Of a stretch of 60,233 nucleotides of DNA, positions 1 through 8,604 are shown piece by piece. Position 1 is the stretch's first letter, and every line of letters starts with the position of its first letter. The position numbers were made by a program, and so were the translations under genes. Location: NCBI GenBank assembly GCA_018816105.1, contig JAHIWE010000143.1, positions 1 through 60,233 on the forward strand, written 5' to 3'. The stretch comes from a bacterium (GTDB lineage Bacteria > Campylobacterota > Campylobacteria > Campylobacterales > Arcobacteraceae). A model generated the notes under the pieces. It saw nothing but the letters and a program-made list of their open reading frames with translations, did not search any database and had not been told where the DNA came from.

Positions 1-514
1 AATAAATCAAAGGATCATTATTTTGTTTGTAAAAATTTAACAAAGACTTAACGGATGCTATATCGTTTTTTCGTATAGGTTTTGAGATATCAGAAACCTT
101 TATATTTATAAAAACATCTGAATATTTAGCAAGTGTTGAGTTCTCATTTCGTGCCATTGCAATTAAAGGTATATTAAATCTCTTTAAATGAGGAAGAATT
201 TGAACAAGTTCTTCACTCTCTCCACTATAAGAAATTCCAAGTACAATATCACCTTTACTAATCATTCCTAGGTCACCATGCATGGCTTCTGTAGGATGAA
301 GAAAAAATGAACTAGTACCTGTACTTGCAAGAGTTGCTGCAATTTTTGCTCCAACAAGTCCTGATTTACCAACACCTGTGATAATCAATTTACCTTTTGA
401 ACTCATAATTAAATCAATTGCTTTTTCAATATCAAAAGAGATATTAGCAGCTGCTTTTTCAAGCTCTTTTGCTTCTGTTAATAAAACATCTTTAACTATT
501 TGTTTAAAATCCAT
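1..514 (-). CDS. KdsD/KpsF-type arabinose-5-phosphate isomerase, 5' part only (runs off the window)
   Basis: The reading frame starts at the ATG complementary to 512-514 and stays open to base 1 (171 codons seen). It opens with MDFKQIVKDVLLTEAKEL and then shows a sugar-isomerase (SIS) domain with GVGKSGLVGAKIAATLAS (about residues 48-65), HPTEAMHGDLGM and ISYSGESEELVQ, which are typical of the KdsD/KpsF/GutQ family. That family interconverts ribulose-5-phosphate and arabinose-5-phosphate for Kdo synthesis. After SDVFINIKV (132-140) the usual SIS tail, with APTSSTT and the HPGG motif bearing the active-site His, is not found in any frame. Instead the sequence reads VSDISKPIRKNDIASVKSLL, which looks like the start of a CBS domain. 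The protein may therefore carry an internal deletion. The start lies 10 bases after the RNase J stop, so the two genes are probably cotranscribed. Confidence 0.75.
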   Translation of the reverse strand, partial: MDFKQIVKDVLLTEAKELEKAAANISFDIEKAIDLIMSSKGKLIITGVGKSGLVGAKIAATLASTGTSSFFLHPTEAMHGDLGMISKGDIVLGISYSGESEELVQILPHLKRFNIPLIAMARNENSTLAKYSDVFINIKVSDISKPIRKNDIASVKSLLNFYKQNNDPLIY

Positions 515-524
515 ATATTTTTCC

Positions 525-2468
525 TTACTGAACAAATATTGTAGGTACAATCATTGGGTATTTTTTATATTTTCTTGTACAATGTTTTCTTACTACTTTT
601 CTTAATTCATCTTCTAAAATTCTATTATTTTTTAGAATTCCAGGTTTGATATTTTCTAAGAAAGTTGTTAATAAATCTTCAATTTCTTTAGAGAAGAATT
701 TATCTTGTTTATCAGGAACTAATCCAAATGAAGTAACTTTTGGTCTTTGTGCCATTGTTCTGTCATTTTCATTAATTTGAGCAACAATCATAACAACACC
801 CTCGTTTGCCATTGTTTGTCTATCTAAAATTACGTCATCTGAAATTTTATGATTTAATTGATTATCAATATAAACTTTTCCAGTTTTTACTGTTTTTACT
901 TTTTTAAGATATTTAGGACTTACTTCAATTTGTTCACCATCACTCATGATGTAAACATTTCTCTCTAAAACACCACAATCAATACCTGTTTGACCATGTT
1001 TTAAAGCATGATTATATTCACCATGAACAGGTAAAAAGAATTTAGGTTTAACAAGTCTTAGCATTAATTTTTGCTCTTCTTGAGAAGCATGTCCAGATAC
1101 GTGGATATCACCATAATCTTGATATGCAACTTTAGCGCCAGCTTTTAATAAGTGGTTAATAATTCCAGATACACTTGCTTCATTTCCAGGAATTGCTTTT
1201 GCAGAAAGGATAATTAAATCATCAGGTTTTATTTTAATATGTCTATGCTCATGAATTGCCATTCTATAAAGTGCTGACATTGATTCACCTTGTGAACCTG
1301 TTGTTACTATTAGAATTTCATTATCATTATATTTATTTATTTCATGTGCTTCAATAAATTGATCTTTTGGGAATTTAATATAACCAAGAGTCATTGCAAG
1401 GTCTAGATTTTTTTCCATTGATCTACCAATAACACAGATTTTTCTTCCAAATGTTATTGCTCTTTCAATTGCTTGTGCAACTCTATGAATATTTGAAGAG
1501 AAAGTAGACATTAAAACTCTACCTTTTGCACCTGCGAATAATCTATCAAAAGTAGGACCAACAGTTTTTTCTGTTCTTGTAAATCCTACTGCATGAGAGT
1601 TTGTTGAATCTGATGTTAAAAGTAAAACACCTTTTTCACCATAATGTGCAAGTCTATGTAAATCTGTTGGTAAATTATCATATGGAGTATGGTCAATTTT
1701 AAAGTCACCTGTATGAATCATTGTTCCAGCTTCTGTTGTAACCGCAATACAAGAACAGTCAATAATAGAGTGAGTAACATGTATCCATTCTACTTCAAAT
1801 TCTCCTATTTTAATAGGAGTTCTTTTTTCAATTGCTCTTAAGAAAGATCTATGTTCTCTCATTTTATGTTCATCAAGTTTTGAACCAATCATTTCTAATG
1901 GTAATGATGTTCCATAAACTGGGAATTGCATTTCTTTGAATAAATAAGGCATCGCACCAATATGATCTTCATGTCCATGAGTAATAATAATACCAACAAT
2001 TTTATCTTTGATTTCTCTAATATAAGTGAAATCAGGAATTAAAATATCAACACCATGCATATTTTCATCAGGGAAACTCATACCAACATCAACAATAATT
2101 GCTTGATTTTCAGTTTCAATAACCATCATGTTTCCACCAATTTCACCTAATCCACCAAGTGGAGTGATTTTGATTTTAGCTGATGTATTTAAGTTTAATT
2201 TATAGTGAGGATTTAATCTATCCCTATGAATCTTTTCATTTATTAAATAAGCTTTTTTAAGGTCAGTTATCCAACCTTCGCCTTTTTGTTGATTCTGATT
2301 TGGATTTTGGTTCGGATTAGGTTTTGGCTTTGGCTTTCTTTTTTTTACTGGTGGTTTTCTAGTTTCTACTACAGTTTCTGCAGTTTGTTCATTATTTTCA
2401 ATTTGGTTAGGTACAGTAACTTCTGCACTAACAACAACCTGTTGCTCTTCTTTATTAATTTCTTCCAT
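525..2468 (-). CDS. rnj: Ribonuclease J
   Basis: This is an RNase J-type metallo-beta-lactamase/beta-CASP ribonuclease (647 residues), which degrades and processes RNA with endo- and 5'-exonuclease activity in the cytoplasm. The N-terminal 65 residues form a low-complexity extension rich in Lys, Pro, Asn and Gln (about 38-61), longer than in Bacillus RNase J and like the extension reported for Helicobacter. The zinc motif H164-x-H166-x-D168-H169 is in THGHEDHIGAMPYL. Later motifs are TGDFKIDHTPYD, the beta-CASP segment VLMSTFSSNIHR, TTGSQGES and PVHGEYNHALKHG. The C-terminal domain ends at IFVQ. Its start overlaps the end of rsmA by 14 bases, so translation is probably coupled. In Helicobacter pylori RNase J works with the helicase RhpA; whether that holds here is inference. 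Confidence 0.95.
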   Translation of the reverse strand: MEEINKEEQQVVVSAEVTVPNQIENNEQTAETVVETRKPPVKKRKPKPKPNPNQNPNQNQQKGEGWITDLKKAYLINEKIHRDRLNPHYKLNLNTSAKIKITPLGGLGEIGGNMMVIETENQAIIVDVGMSFPDENMHGVDILIPDFTYIREIKDKIVGIIITHGHEDHIGAMPYLFKEMQFPVYGTSLPLEMIGSKLDEHKMREHRSFLRAIEKRTPIKIGEFEVEWIHVTHSIIDCSCIAVTTEAGTMIHTGDFKIDHTPYDNLPTDLHRLAHYGEKGVLLLTSDSTNSHAVGFTRTEKTVGPTFDRLFAGAKGRVLMSTFSSNIHRVAQAIERAITFGRKICVIGRSMEKNLDLAMTLGYIKFPKDQFIEAHEINKYNDNEILIVTTGSQGESMSALYRMAIHEHRHIKIKPDDLIILSAKAIPGNEASVSGIINHLLKAGAKVAYQDYGDIHVSGHASQEEQKLMLRLVKPKFFLPVHGEYNHALKHGQTGIDCGVLERNVYIMSDGEQIEVSPKYLKKVKTVKTGKVYIDNQLNHKISDDVILDRQTMANEGVVMIVAQINENDRTMAQRPKVTSFGLVPDKQDKFFSKEIEDLLTTFLENIKPGILKNNRILEDELRKVVRKHCTRKYKKYPMIVPTIFVQ

Positions 2469-3249
2469 CTTTTACCCTTGTATGCATTTGGCTATACAAA
2501 GATGAACTTACTTCATGAGGTCTAACATTATCATTAATATTTAATTCTTCATAAATTTTAGAAATGGTATTTTTATCTATAACTGATGAAAGATTTTTAG
2601 AAAGTTTTTTTCTTGGTTGCACAAAGCATGCCTTTTGAAACTTATTAAAATCTTTATCAAGATGTTTATCCATATCTTTTTTTATATAAAGAATAGAAGA
2701 CATTACTTTTGGTGGTGGATCAAAGGATTCAGGTGGTACATCAAAAAGTATTCTAGAGTTAATTGAAATTAGCTCAGTAATAATACCTAAAGAAGAGTAC
2801 TCCTTATCATTTACACGCGCAGTAAATTTCTGCGCAACTTCCTTTTGAACCATTACAATAATGTGCTCACAAGCACTATCTTCAAATGCTCTTAATATAA
2901 TGTTTGTTGCAATATAATATGGTAGATTAGCAATTAAGTCATATCTATCATCATGCAGGTTTTTTTGCTTGTCCCAAGCTTCTAAAACGTCAGTGTGGAT
3001 CAGTTTTAGTTTACCCTGTTCTATTTCTATTGCAAATTTAGACTTAAGAATAGCGATTAAATCCCTATCTACTTCATAAGCAGTCATATCTTTGTACTTG
3101 ACTAAGTTTTTGGTCAAATCACCTAATCCAGGCCCAATTTCTACGATGTAGTTATTCTTGGTGGGCATCGATTGGATGATCTTATCCAAAATAGTCGTAT
3201 CTTTTAAAAAGTTTTGTCCGTATTGTTTTTTTGCTTTTACTTTTTCCAT
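2455..3249 (-). CDS. rsmA: 16S rRNA dimethyladenosine transferase
   Basis: RsmA/KsgA (264 residues) dimethylates the two adjacent adenosines near the 3' end of 16S rRNA late in 30S assembly, using S-adenosylmethionine. The N-terminus [11 protein letters not shown] is the family signature. SAM motif I is [11 protein letters not shown] (about 38-48) and the catalytic motif is NLPYYIAT (about 109-116). The C-terminal part ([15 protein letters not shown]) is the helical domain that binds rRNA. Length is normal. It is the first gene of the minus-strand run rsmA-rnj-kdsD-like and is divergent from hisF, with 73 bases between the start codons. Confidence 0.95.
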   Translation of the reverse strand: MEKVKAKKQYGQNFLKDTTILDKIIQSMPTKNNYIVEIGPGLGDLTKNLVKYKDMTAYEVDRDLIAILKSKFAIEIEQGKLKLIHTDVLEAWDKQKNLHDDRYDLIANLPYYIATNIILRAFEDSACEHIIVMVQKEVAQKFTARVNDKEYSSLGIITELISINSRILFDVPPESFDPPPKVMSSILYIKKDMDKHLDKDFNKFQKACFVQPRKKLSKNLSSVIDKNTISKIYEELNINDNVRPHEVSSSLYSQMHTRVKDGRN

Positions 3250-3322
3250 AATTGCAAGGAGTATATCTGCTTTTAACTTACAATTAGATAAGATAATATT
3301 TAGTTATTACGAAGGATTATAT

Positions 3323-4084
3323 TTGAGTAGTTTTGCAAAAAGAATAATACCATGTTTGGATGTTGATAATGGGCGAGTTGTAAAGGGTGTAAATTTTGTT
3401 GGTTTAAGGGATGCCGGTGATCCTGTTGAAGTGGCAAAAAGATACAACGCAGAGGGTGCTGATGAGCTAACTTTTTTGGATATTACAGCTAGTCATGAAA
3501 ATAGAGGAACAATTGTTGATATTGTAAAAAAAGTTGCTCAAGAGGTTTTTATACCTTTAACAGTTGGTGGAGGAATAAGAAAACTCGAAGATATTTATTC
3601 TTTACTAAACGTAGGATGCGATAAAGTTTCTATTAACTCATCTGCTGTTACAAATCCTGATTTGATAAATGAAAGTTCAAAAAGATTTGGTAGCCAGTGT
3701 ATTGTGGTTGCCATTGATGTAAAAAGAGTTGCGGATGGCTCATACCATGTTTTTGTAAAAGGTGGACGTGAAGATACAGGACTTGATGCTCTTGCTTGGG
3801 CTAAAGAAGTATATGATAGAGGTGCTGGTGAAATTTTACTTACTTCTATGGATACAGATGGTGCTAAAACAGGATTTGAACTAAATATAACAGGACAAAT
3901 ATCAAAACTTGTTGATATACCTGTAATTGCAAGTGGTGGTGCTGGAACGATGCAACATATTAAAGAAGCTTTTGAATGTGGTGCAAGTGCAGCATTAGCA
4001 GCCTCGATTTTCCATTTTAAAGAAATTGACATTATGGATTTAAAAAGATATTTAAGAGCTAATAATATACCAGTAAGGATATAA
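3323..4084 (+). CDS. hisF: Imidazole glycerol phosphate synthase, cyclase subunit
   Basis: HisF (253 residues) takes ammonia from HisH and forms imidazole glycerol phosphate and AICAR, linking histidine and purine synthesis. It is a beta/alpha barrel with catalytic Asp in [15 protein letters not shown] (D13) and in VVAIDVKR, and phosphate-binding loops [11 protein letters not shown] and [12 protein letters not shown] place the start at the TTG at 3323: it gives the family N-terminus [13 protein letters not shown] and has GAAGGA (3311-3316) at correct spacing. An upstream in-frame ATG at 3158 would add 55 residues lying inside rsmA on the other strand, so it is rejected. A GATAAT box at 3292-3297 is a plausible -10 element. 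It heads the plus-strand run up to gltX. Confidence 0.95.
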   Translation: MSSFAKRIIPCLDVDNGRVVKGVNFVGLRDAGDPVEVAKRYNAEGADELTFLDITASHENRGTIVDIVKKVAQEVFIPLTVGGGIRKLEDIYSLLNVGCDKVSINSSAVTNPDLINESSKRFGSQCIVVAIDVKRVADGSYHVFVKGGREDTGLDALAWAKEVYDRGAGEILLTSMDTDGAKTGFELNITGQISKLVDIPVIASGGAGTMQHIKEAFECGASAALAASIFHFKEIDIMDLKRYLRANNIPVRI

Positions 4085-4085
4085 A

Positions 4086-4772
4086 ATGAATAAAAAAATA
4101 TTTTCATTATTGATATTGCCTATTTTGTCATTCTCTTACGAAATAAATTTTAATAAGAGTTTTTCTAAAGTAGTAAATCCTGATTTATTAACTACACAAA
4201 TAAATATTAGTGTTGAAAAAAAAGATGAATTAAAAGTAAATAATGAAATAGAAAAATTTAATGATTTTATTAAACAAAATAAAAGCGTAATTTTAAAAAA
4301 TGGAAGTTTTACTTTAAGTCCAAAATATAAGTATTATAATAATAAACAAGAGTTTATAGGTTATGTTGGAAATCTAAGATACACAGCAGAATCATCAAAA
4401 GCAAAAGAGCTAAATATATTTATGGATGAATTAATTTCAATAAAAGACAAAAGTAATTCTGAGGATGTGAAATTAAATATTTCAAATGTATCTTGGAAAA
4501 TAAGTGATGAATTGCAAGATAAGAGTTATGATGAATTAAGACTTGATTCAATTATGTGGATTCAATCTTATTCAAATGATTTATCTTCAAAACTATCAAA
4601 AATCTGTGAAGTTAAAGTAATAAATGTAAATGAATCGAATAATACTCCTATTATGTATGCAAGAAATGAGATGGCATATTCAAGTATGTCAAAAAGTGCT
4701 GCAGATGTGGCACCTATTAGTAGTGAACAAAATATTACTGTAAATCCAAACTTTATACTGGAGTGTAAATGA
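4086..4772 (+). CDS. Exported SIMPL-domain (DUF541) protein
   Basis: This 228-residue protein has a short Sec signal peptide (KKIFSLLILPILSFSYE) and then one SIMPL/DUF541 domain. The pattern is an early strand with VVNPDLLTTQINISVE, a central helix, LRLDSIMWIQSYSNDLSSKL and the closing strand SSEQNITVNPNFILEC. SIMPL proteins are periplasmic or surface proteins of poorly defined function, so no reaction is assigned. It starts one base after the hisF stop and overlaps the next gene by 4 bases (ATGA), so the three are probably one transcript. Confidence 0.7.
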   Translation: MNKKIFSLLILPILSFSYEINFNKSFSKVVNPDLLTTQINISVEKKDELKVNNEIEKFNDFIKQNKSVILKNGSFTLSPKYKYYNNKQEFIGYVGNLRYTAESSKAKELNIFMDELISIKDKSNSEDVKLNISNVSWKISDELQDKSYDELRLDSIMWIQSYSNDLSSKLSKICEVKVINVNESNNTPIMYARNEMAYSSMSKSAADVAPISSEQNITVNPNFILECK

Positions 4773-5305
4773 TTATATGTGCTGGAAGAAATGAAATCTT
4801 TGCTTTTGCCCACCCTATTGGTGTGGGATTAATAGAATCAACTATTAATCTTACAAGAATGTGTTTATTTGATAAACCTGACTTTTTACTTTTTGTAGGA
4901 AGTGCAGGATCTTATGGTAACCACAAAATATTTGATATTGTTGAATCAAAAAGAGCTTCAAATATTGAACTTGGTTTTTTAACACAAAGTGCATATACTC
5001 CACTTGATAATGTTTTAGAATCAGAAAATAAATTTGCAAGAAATGACACAATTGTAAACTCTTCAAACTATATATCAACAAATGAAAAATTATGTAAAGA
5101 GTTTTTAGATTATGGAGTTGGAATTGAAAATATGGAATTTTTTTCAATTTTAAGTGTAGCAAAAGAGTTTGAAATTCCAGTTGCTGGAATATTTGTAATA
5201 ACAAATCACACAAATGAAACTGCCCATGAAGATTTTATAAAAAATCACAAAGAGGCAATGGATAAACTAACAAAATATTTAGTAGATAAAAATATAATAA
5301 AATAA
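4769..5305 (+). CDS. Purine nucleoside phosphorylase-like protein (PNP/UDP phosphorylase superfamily)
   Basis: The protein (178 residues) is shorter than typical PNP or MTA/SAH nucleosidase (about 230-280). It keeps the superfamily core: an N-terminal MIICAGRNEIFAFAHPIGVG, the central FVGSAGSYG, and GIENMEFFSILSVAKEF with the conserved Glu-Met-Glu-type purine/ribose segment. It then has PVAGIFVITNHTNETAHEDF, where the base-binding residue usually lies. A role in purine salvage or nucleoside cleavage is likely, but the substrate cannot be told. It overlaps the SIMPL gene by 4 bases and rlmN follows 18 bases later. Confidence 0.65.
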   Translation: MIICAGRNEIFAFAHPIGVGLIESTINLTRMCLFDKPDFLLFVGSAGSYGNHKIFDIVESKRASNIELGFLTQSAYTPLDNVLESENKFARNDTIVNSSNYISTNEKLCKEFLDYGVGIENMEFFSILSVAKEFEIPVAGIFVITNHTNETAHEDFIKNHKEAMDKLTKYLVDKNIIK

Positions 5306-5323
5306 GAAATTGGATAAATTATA

Positions 5324-6406
5324 ATGGCAAAAGAAGGACTACCATCTATATATGATTACACATTAGATGAATTAAAAGAAAAATTAAAACCATCATTTAG
5401 AGCAAAACAAATTTATAACTGGCTTTATAAAAAATATGCAAGCTCATATGATGATATGAAAAATATACCAAATGAATTAAAAGAAGATTTAAAAGTAAAC
5501 TATCCCTTAGATGTAATGACTATTATAAAAAAAGAACAAAGTATCGATGGAAGTATAAAATATCTTTTTAAATTAAGAGATAACCACACAGTTGAAGCTG
5601 TTTTACTTTTAATGAAAGATAAGAAAAAAGATGAAGATGGAAATATTGTTCGAAGTGAAAAATATACTGTTTGTATCTCATCTCAAGTTGGATGTAAAGT
5701 TGGATGTACTTTTTGTTTAACTGCAAAAGGTGGCTTTGTAAGAAACCTTACAGTTGGAGAGTATATAGCTCAAATTGTAAATATTAAAAGAGATAATGAT
5801 ATAGCTGAGAATAAAGCTTTAAATATCGTTTATATGGGAATGGGTGAACCTCTTGATAACTTTACTAACTTTGTTAAAGCTGTTGGTATATTCTCAGAAC
5901 TTGATGGATTAGCGATTTCAAGAAGAAGACAAACAGTTTCAACATCTGGAATTGCATCTAAAATTGAAAAATTAGGACAAATTGATTTAGGAATTCAACT
6001 TGCAATTTCTTTACATGCTGTTGATGATGAGTTAAGAAGTGAATTAATTCCTATGAATAAAGCGTATAATATCGCTTCAATTATTGATGCTGTTAAAAAG
6101 TTCCCAATTGATACCAGAAAAAAAGTTATGTTTGAATATTTAGTAATTAAAAACAAAAATGATTCTGTAGATGCTGCAAAAAAACTTTTAAAGCTTTTAA
6201 ATGGAATTCAAGCAAAAGTAAATTTAATTTTCTTTAACCCATATCCAGGAACTACATATGAAAGACCTGAGGTTGAAGATATGTTAAGATTCAAAGATTA
6301 TTTAAATGAGCGTGGATTAATTTGTACAATTAGAGAATCAAAAGGTATTGATATTAGTGCTGCTTGTGGGCAGCTAAAGGAGAAAGAAGCAAATGGGAAT
6401 TCTTGA
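5324..6406 (+). CDS. rlmN: Dual-specificity 23S rRNA/tRNA adenine-C2 methyltransferase
   Basis: RlmN (360 residues) is a radical-SAM enzyme that methylates C2 of A2503 in 23S rRNA and A37 of some tRNAs. The N-terminal domain includes FRAKQIYNWLYKKYA. The 4Fe-4S motif CxxxCxxC is in QVGCKVGCTFCLTAKGGF (about residues 125-142). GMGEPLDN and SISLHAVDDELR follow. The catalytic Cys that forms the transient methyl adduct is in ISAACGQL near the C-terminus (about 349). The length is normal. Its 3' end overlaps a small membrane ORF that starts at 6393. Confidence 0.95.
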   Translation: MAKEGLPSIYDYTLDELKEKLKPSFRAKQIYNWLYKKYASSYDDMKNIPNELKEDLKVNYPLDVMTIIKKEQSIDGSIKYLFKLRDNHTVEAVLLLMKDKKKDEDGNIVRSEKYTVCISSQVGCKVGCTFCLTAKGGFVRNLTVGEYIAQIVNIKRDNDIAENKALNIVYMGMGEPLDNFTNFVKAVGIFSELDGLAISRRRQTVSTSGIASKIEKLGQIDLGIQLAISLHAVDDELRSELIPMNKAYNIASIIDAVKKFPIDTRKKVMFEYLVIKNKNDSVDAAKKLLKLLNGIQAKVNLIFFNPYPGTTYERPEVEDMLRFKDYLNERGLICTIRESKGIDISAACGQLKEKEANGNS

Positions 6407-6494
6407 GATATCACTTTTGGTTTTTATAGCAACAGTAGCAATAGTAACAGGCGTGGGATTTTATATACAAAATAAAAAAGAAGAGGAGAAATAA
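6393..6494 (+). CDS. Small single-pass membrane peptide (33 aa), overlapping the end of rlmN
   Basis: This short frame overlaps the last 14 bases of rlmN and ends 4 bases before gltX. The ATG at 6393 has AAAGGAGAAAG (about 6377-6387) just upstream, a strong ribosome binding site that has no other obvious use. The peptide starts MGILEISLLVFIATVAIVTG, giving one transmembrane helix (about residues 5-25), and ends in a charged tail QNKKEEEK. I do not recognise a family. The ribosome binding site, tight packing and clean topology make it a credible gene rather than chance. Confidence 0.55.
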   Translation: MGILEISLLVFIATVAIVTGVGFYIQNKKEEEK

Positions 6495-6498
6495 TTTA

Positions 6499-7908
6499 AT
6501 GGCAATTACAAGATTTGCACCAAGTCCAACAGGATATTTACATATTGGTGGTTTAAGAACATCTTTATATAGTTATTTATGGGCGAGAAAAACTGGTGGT
6601 GAATTTAAATTAAGAGTTGAAGATACAGACACAGCAAGAAATAATGAAGATGCAATGGAAGCTATTATTAATGCTTTTGATTGGGTTGGATTAAATTATG
6701 ATGGTGAAGTTTTATATCAATCAAAAAGAACAGATATTTATAAAATATATATTGATAAATTACTTGAAAGTGGAAAAGCATATAAATGTTATATGAGTAA
6801 AGAAGAACTTGATACTTTAAGAGCGGCACAAGAAGCTGCAAAACAAAGTCCAAGATATGATGGAACTTGGAGACCAGAAGATGGTAAAGTATTACCACCA
6901 ATTCCTGAAGGAATTGAACCTGTTATTAGAATTAAAGCTCCAACAATAGGAACAATTGAGTTCGATGACGGTGTAAAAGGATATATGAAGTTTGATGCTA
7001 ATCAAGTTGATGATTATGTAATTGCAAGATCAAATGGAATGCCAACATATAACTTTGTTGTTGCTGTTGATGATGCATTAATGGGAATGACAGATGTAAT
7101 AAGAGGTGATGATCACTTATCAAATACTCCAAAACAAATCGTAGTTTATAATGCTTTAGGATTTAAAGTTCCTAAATTTTACCATGTTGCAATGATTAAT
7201 AATCCATCTGGTAAAAAACTATCTAAAAGAGATGGTGCAATGGATGTTATGGATTACAAAAGATTAGGGTATTTACCTGAGGCTTTATTAAACTTCTTAG
7301 TTAGACTTGGTTGGTCTCATGGTGATCAAGAAATATTCTCAATGGAAGAGATGTTAGAATTATTTGATCCTAGTAATTTAAATAAATCAGCATCTTCTTT
7401 TAATGCTGAAAAACTTTTATGGTTAAATAGTGAATATATAAAAGCTGTTTCAAATGATAGATTAATTGAAGAATTGAAATTCTTTGATATGGATTTATCA
7501 CATCATCCTAAAAAAACAGAAATTTTAGATTTATCAAAACAAAGAGCTCAAACTATGGTAGAGTTAAAAAAATCTGTTACAGATATTTTAGATATTCCAA
7601 CATCTTATGAAGAAAGTGGTGTTAAAAAATTTGTAAAAGAAGATACTAAAGAGTTCTTAGAAAAATATCTTGTTTTATTAGAAAAAAATAAAGATAGTCT
7701 ATATGATGTATCAAAAGTAGAAGATATTACAAAGCCATTTATTGCTGAAAATGGATTGAAATTTCCACAGTTATTTCAACCAATTAGAATAGCTTTAACA
7801 GGTGGAACACAAGCTCCTTCTGTGTATGATATCATTGCTATATTGGGATTTAATGAGGTTTCTTCAAGATTACAAAATGCTCTAAAAAGAAATTTTCAAA
7901 ATACTTGA
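6499..7908 (+). CDS. gltX: Glutamyl-tRNA synthetase
   Basis: GltX (469 residues) is a class I aminoacyl-tRNA synthetase that charges tRNA-Glu. The class I HIGH-like motif is FAPSPTGYLHIGGLRTSLYS (residues 6-25) and the KMSKS-like motif is KKLSKRDGAM (about 240-249). The C-terminal anticodon-binding domain ends with LTGGTQAPSVYDIIAILG. Campylobacterota usually have two GltX paralogs, one of which makes Glu-tRNA(Gln) for the GatCAB amidotransferase. This copy looks canonical, but sequence reading alone cannot fix its tRNA preference. GAGGAG at about 6482-6487 is the ribosome binding site. Confidence 0.95.
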   Translation: MAITRFAPSPTGYLHIGGLRTSLYSYLWARKTGGEFKLRVEDTDTARNNEDAMEAIINAFDWVGLNYDGEVLYQSKRTDIYKIYIDKLLESGKAYKCYMSKEELDTLRAAQEAAKQSPRYDGTWRPEDGKVLPPIPEGIEPVIRIKAPTIGTIEFDDGVKGYMKFDANQVDDYVIARSNGMPTYNFVVAVDDALMGMTDVIRGDDHLSNTPKQIVVYNALGFKVPKFYHVAMINNPSGKKLSKRDGAMDVMDYKRLGYLPEALLNFLVRLGWSHGDQEIFSMEEMLELFDPSNLNKSASSFNAEKLLWLNSEYIKAVSNDRLIEELKFFDMDLSHHPKKTEILDLSKQRAQTMVELKKSVTDILDIPTSYEESGVKKFVKEDTKEFLEKYLVLLEKNKDSLYDVSKVEDITKPFIAENGLKFPQLFQPIRIALTGGTQAPSVYDIIAILGFNEVSSRLQNALKRNFQNT

Positions 7909-7961
7909 TTATTTAAAAATAATCAGGCATAATATTATAACATTTACAAAGGATAGAATAG

Positions 7962-8228
7962 ATGAACATTTACGTAGGTAATTTATCATACAGAATGAAT
8001 GATAAAGAGTTAGAAGAACTTTTCTCAAAGTTTGGTGCAGTAAAAAGTGCAAAAGTTATAATGGATAGAGAAACAGGAAAATCAAAAGGTTTTGGTTTTA
8101 TTGAAATGGAAGATTCATCAGCTGGTACTAAAGCAATCGAAGCTTTAAATGGTAATGAGAGCGAAGGTAGAACTTTAAGAGTTAACGAAGCGAAACCTAG
8201 AGAAGAAAGACCAAGAAGACAATTCTAA
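7962..8228 (+). CDS. Small RNA-binding protein with one RRM domain
   Basis: The protein (88 residues) is a single RNA recognition motif. RNP-2 is the opening NIYVGNLSY and RNP-1 is KSKGFGFIEM (about residues 44-53). The C-terminus is a short Arg/Glu/Pro tail (KPREERPRRQF). Such proteins occur in cyanobacteria and Campylobacterota and are thought to act as RNA chaperones; targets are unknown. An AT-rich gap of 53 bases from gltX contains a TATTAT box (7933-7938) and AAGGAT near 7949, so it probably has its own promoter. A terminator follows. Confidence 0.9.
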   Translation: MNIYVGNLSYRMNDKELEELFSKFGAVKSAKVIMDRETGKSKGFGFIEMEDSSAGTKAIEALNGNESEGRTLRVNEAKPREERPRRQF

Positions 8229-8231
8229 TTT

Positions 8232-8287
8232 AAGTTAAAGTAGCATTTCTTATGCTACTAAACTTAGAACTTATGCTTAACTTTTTT
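8232..8287 (+). terminator. Terminator after the RRM gene, branched stem
   Basis: AAGTTAA (8232-8238) pairs with TTAACTT (8277-8283), which runs straight into a T run. Inside it is a perfect 8-bp hairpin, AGTAGCAT (8239-8246) with ATGCTACT (8252-8259). It lies 4 bases after the RRM stop codon. Confidence 0.6.
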
Positions 8288-8327
8288 AAAGTTACTCATC
8301 AAAAAAATCACGAAATATAGAAATTTA

Positions 8328-8405
8328 GACGCTCCTTATGAATTCCAATTATATGGAATTATCTTTATTTAACAAATAGTTATTTATTGATATAGGGAGC
8401 TTTTC
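8328..8405 (+). other. Possible small structured RNA: three-way junction plus T run
   Basis: Part of the 376-base gap 8229-8604, which has no credible gene. GCTCCTTAT (8331-8339) pairs with ATAGGGAGC (8392-8400) and is followed by TTTTCT. Two inner hairpins fit between the arms: AATTCCA (8341-8347) with TGGAATT (8354-8360), and a weaker one at 8371-8388. This may be a short RNA ending in its own terminator, or simply a second terminator. A weak TATAGA at 8316-8321 could be a -10 box. The rest of the gap (8406-8535) is AT-rich with nothing I recognise. Confidence 0.3.
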
Positions 8406-8535
8406 TATAACTAATTAAAAAACTTAAAAACCTCATTAAAGAAATTTTTATGAAAAAATTTCAATTACTTTTACTATTAAAAGATACTACAATGTAACTA
8501 TATAAATAAAAAATATTTTTTATTTAAATTTAAAA

Positions 8536-8541
8536 TATAAT
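8536..8541 (+). promoter_or_regulatory. -10 element (TATAAT) of the metal-efflux operon
   Basis: A perfect TATAAT lies 64 bases upstream of the 8605 start, in AT-rich sequence, and AAGGAG near 8592 is the ribosome binding site. No clear -35 is seen, as is usual for sigma-70 promoters in this group. Confidence 0.45.
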
Positions 8542-8604
8542 CTACACATTAACTCCTCACAAAATTGGTAATATTCAATATATTAAAATTCTAAGGAGAA
8601 ATAA

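Noticed and set aside
3158-3322. Longer hisF reading frame from the ATG at 3158
   Set aside because: The extension lies inside rsmA on the other strand and does not resemble HisF; the TTG at 3323 gives the normal N-terminus.
3595-4107. Minus-strand 170-codon frame opposite hisF
   Set aside because: Shadow of hisF, which has a full set of family motifs on the plus strand; no start signals.
4851-5213. Minus-strand 120-codon frame rich in Leu/Gln/His
   Set aside because: Shadow of the nucleoside phosphorylase-like gene; low-complexity composition typical of antisense AT-rich coding sequence.
8450-8497. 15-codon frame (MKKFQLLLLLKDTTM) in the gap before the efflux operon
   Set aside because: Too short, and no good ribosome binding site; it looks like chance in AT-rich sequence.
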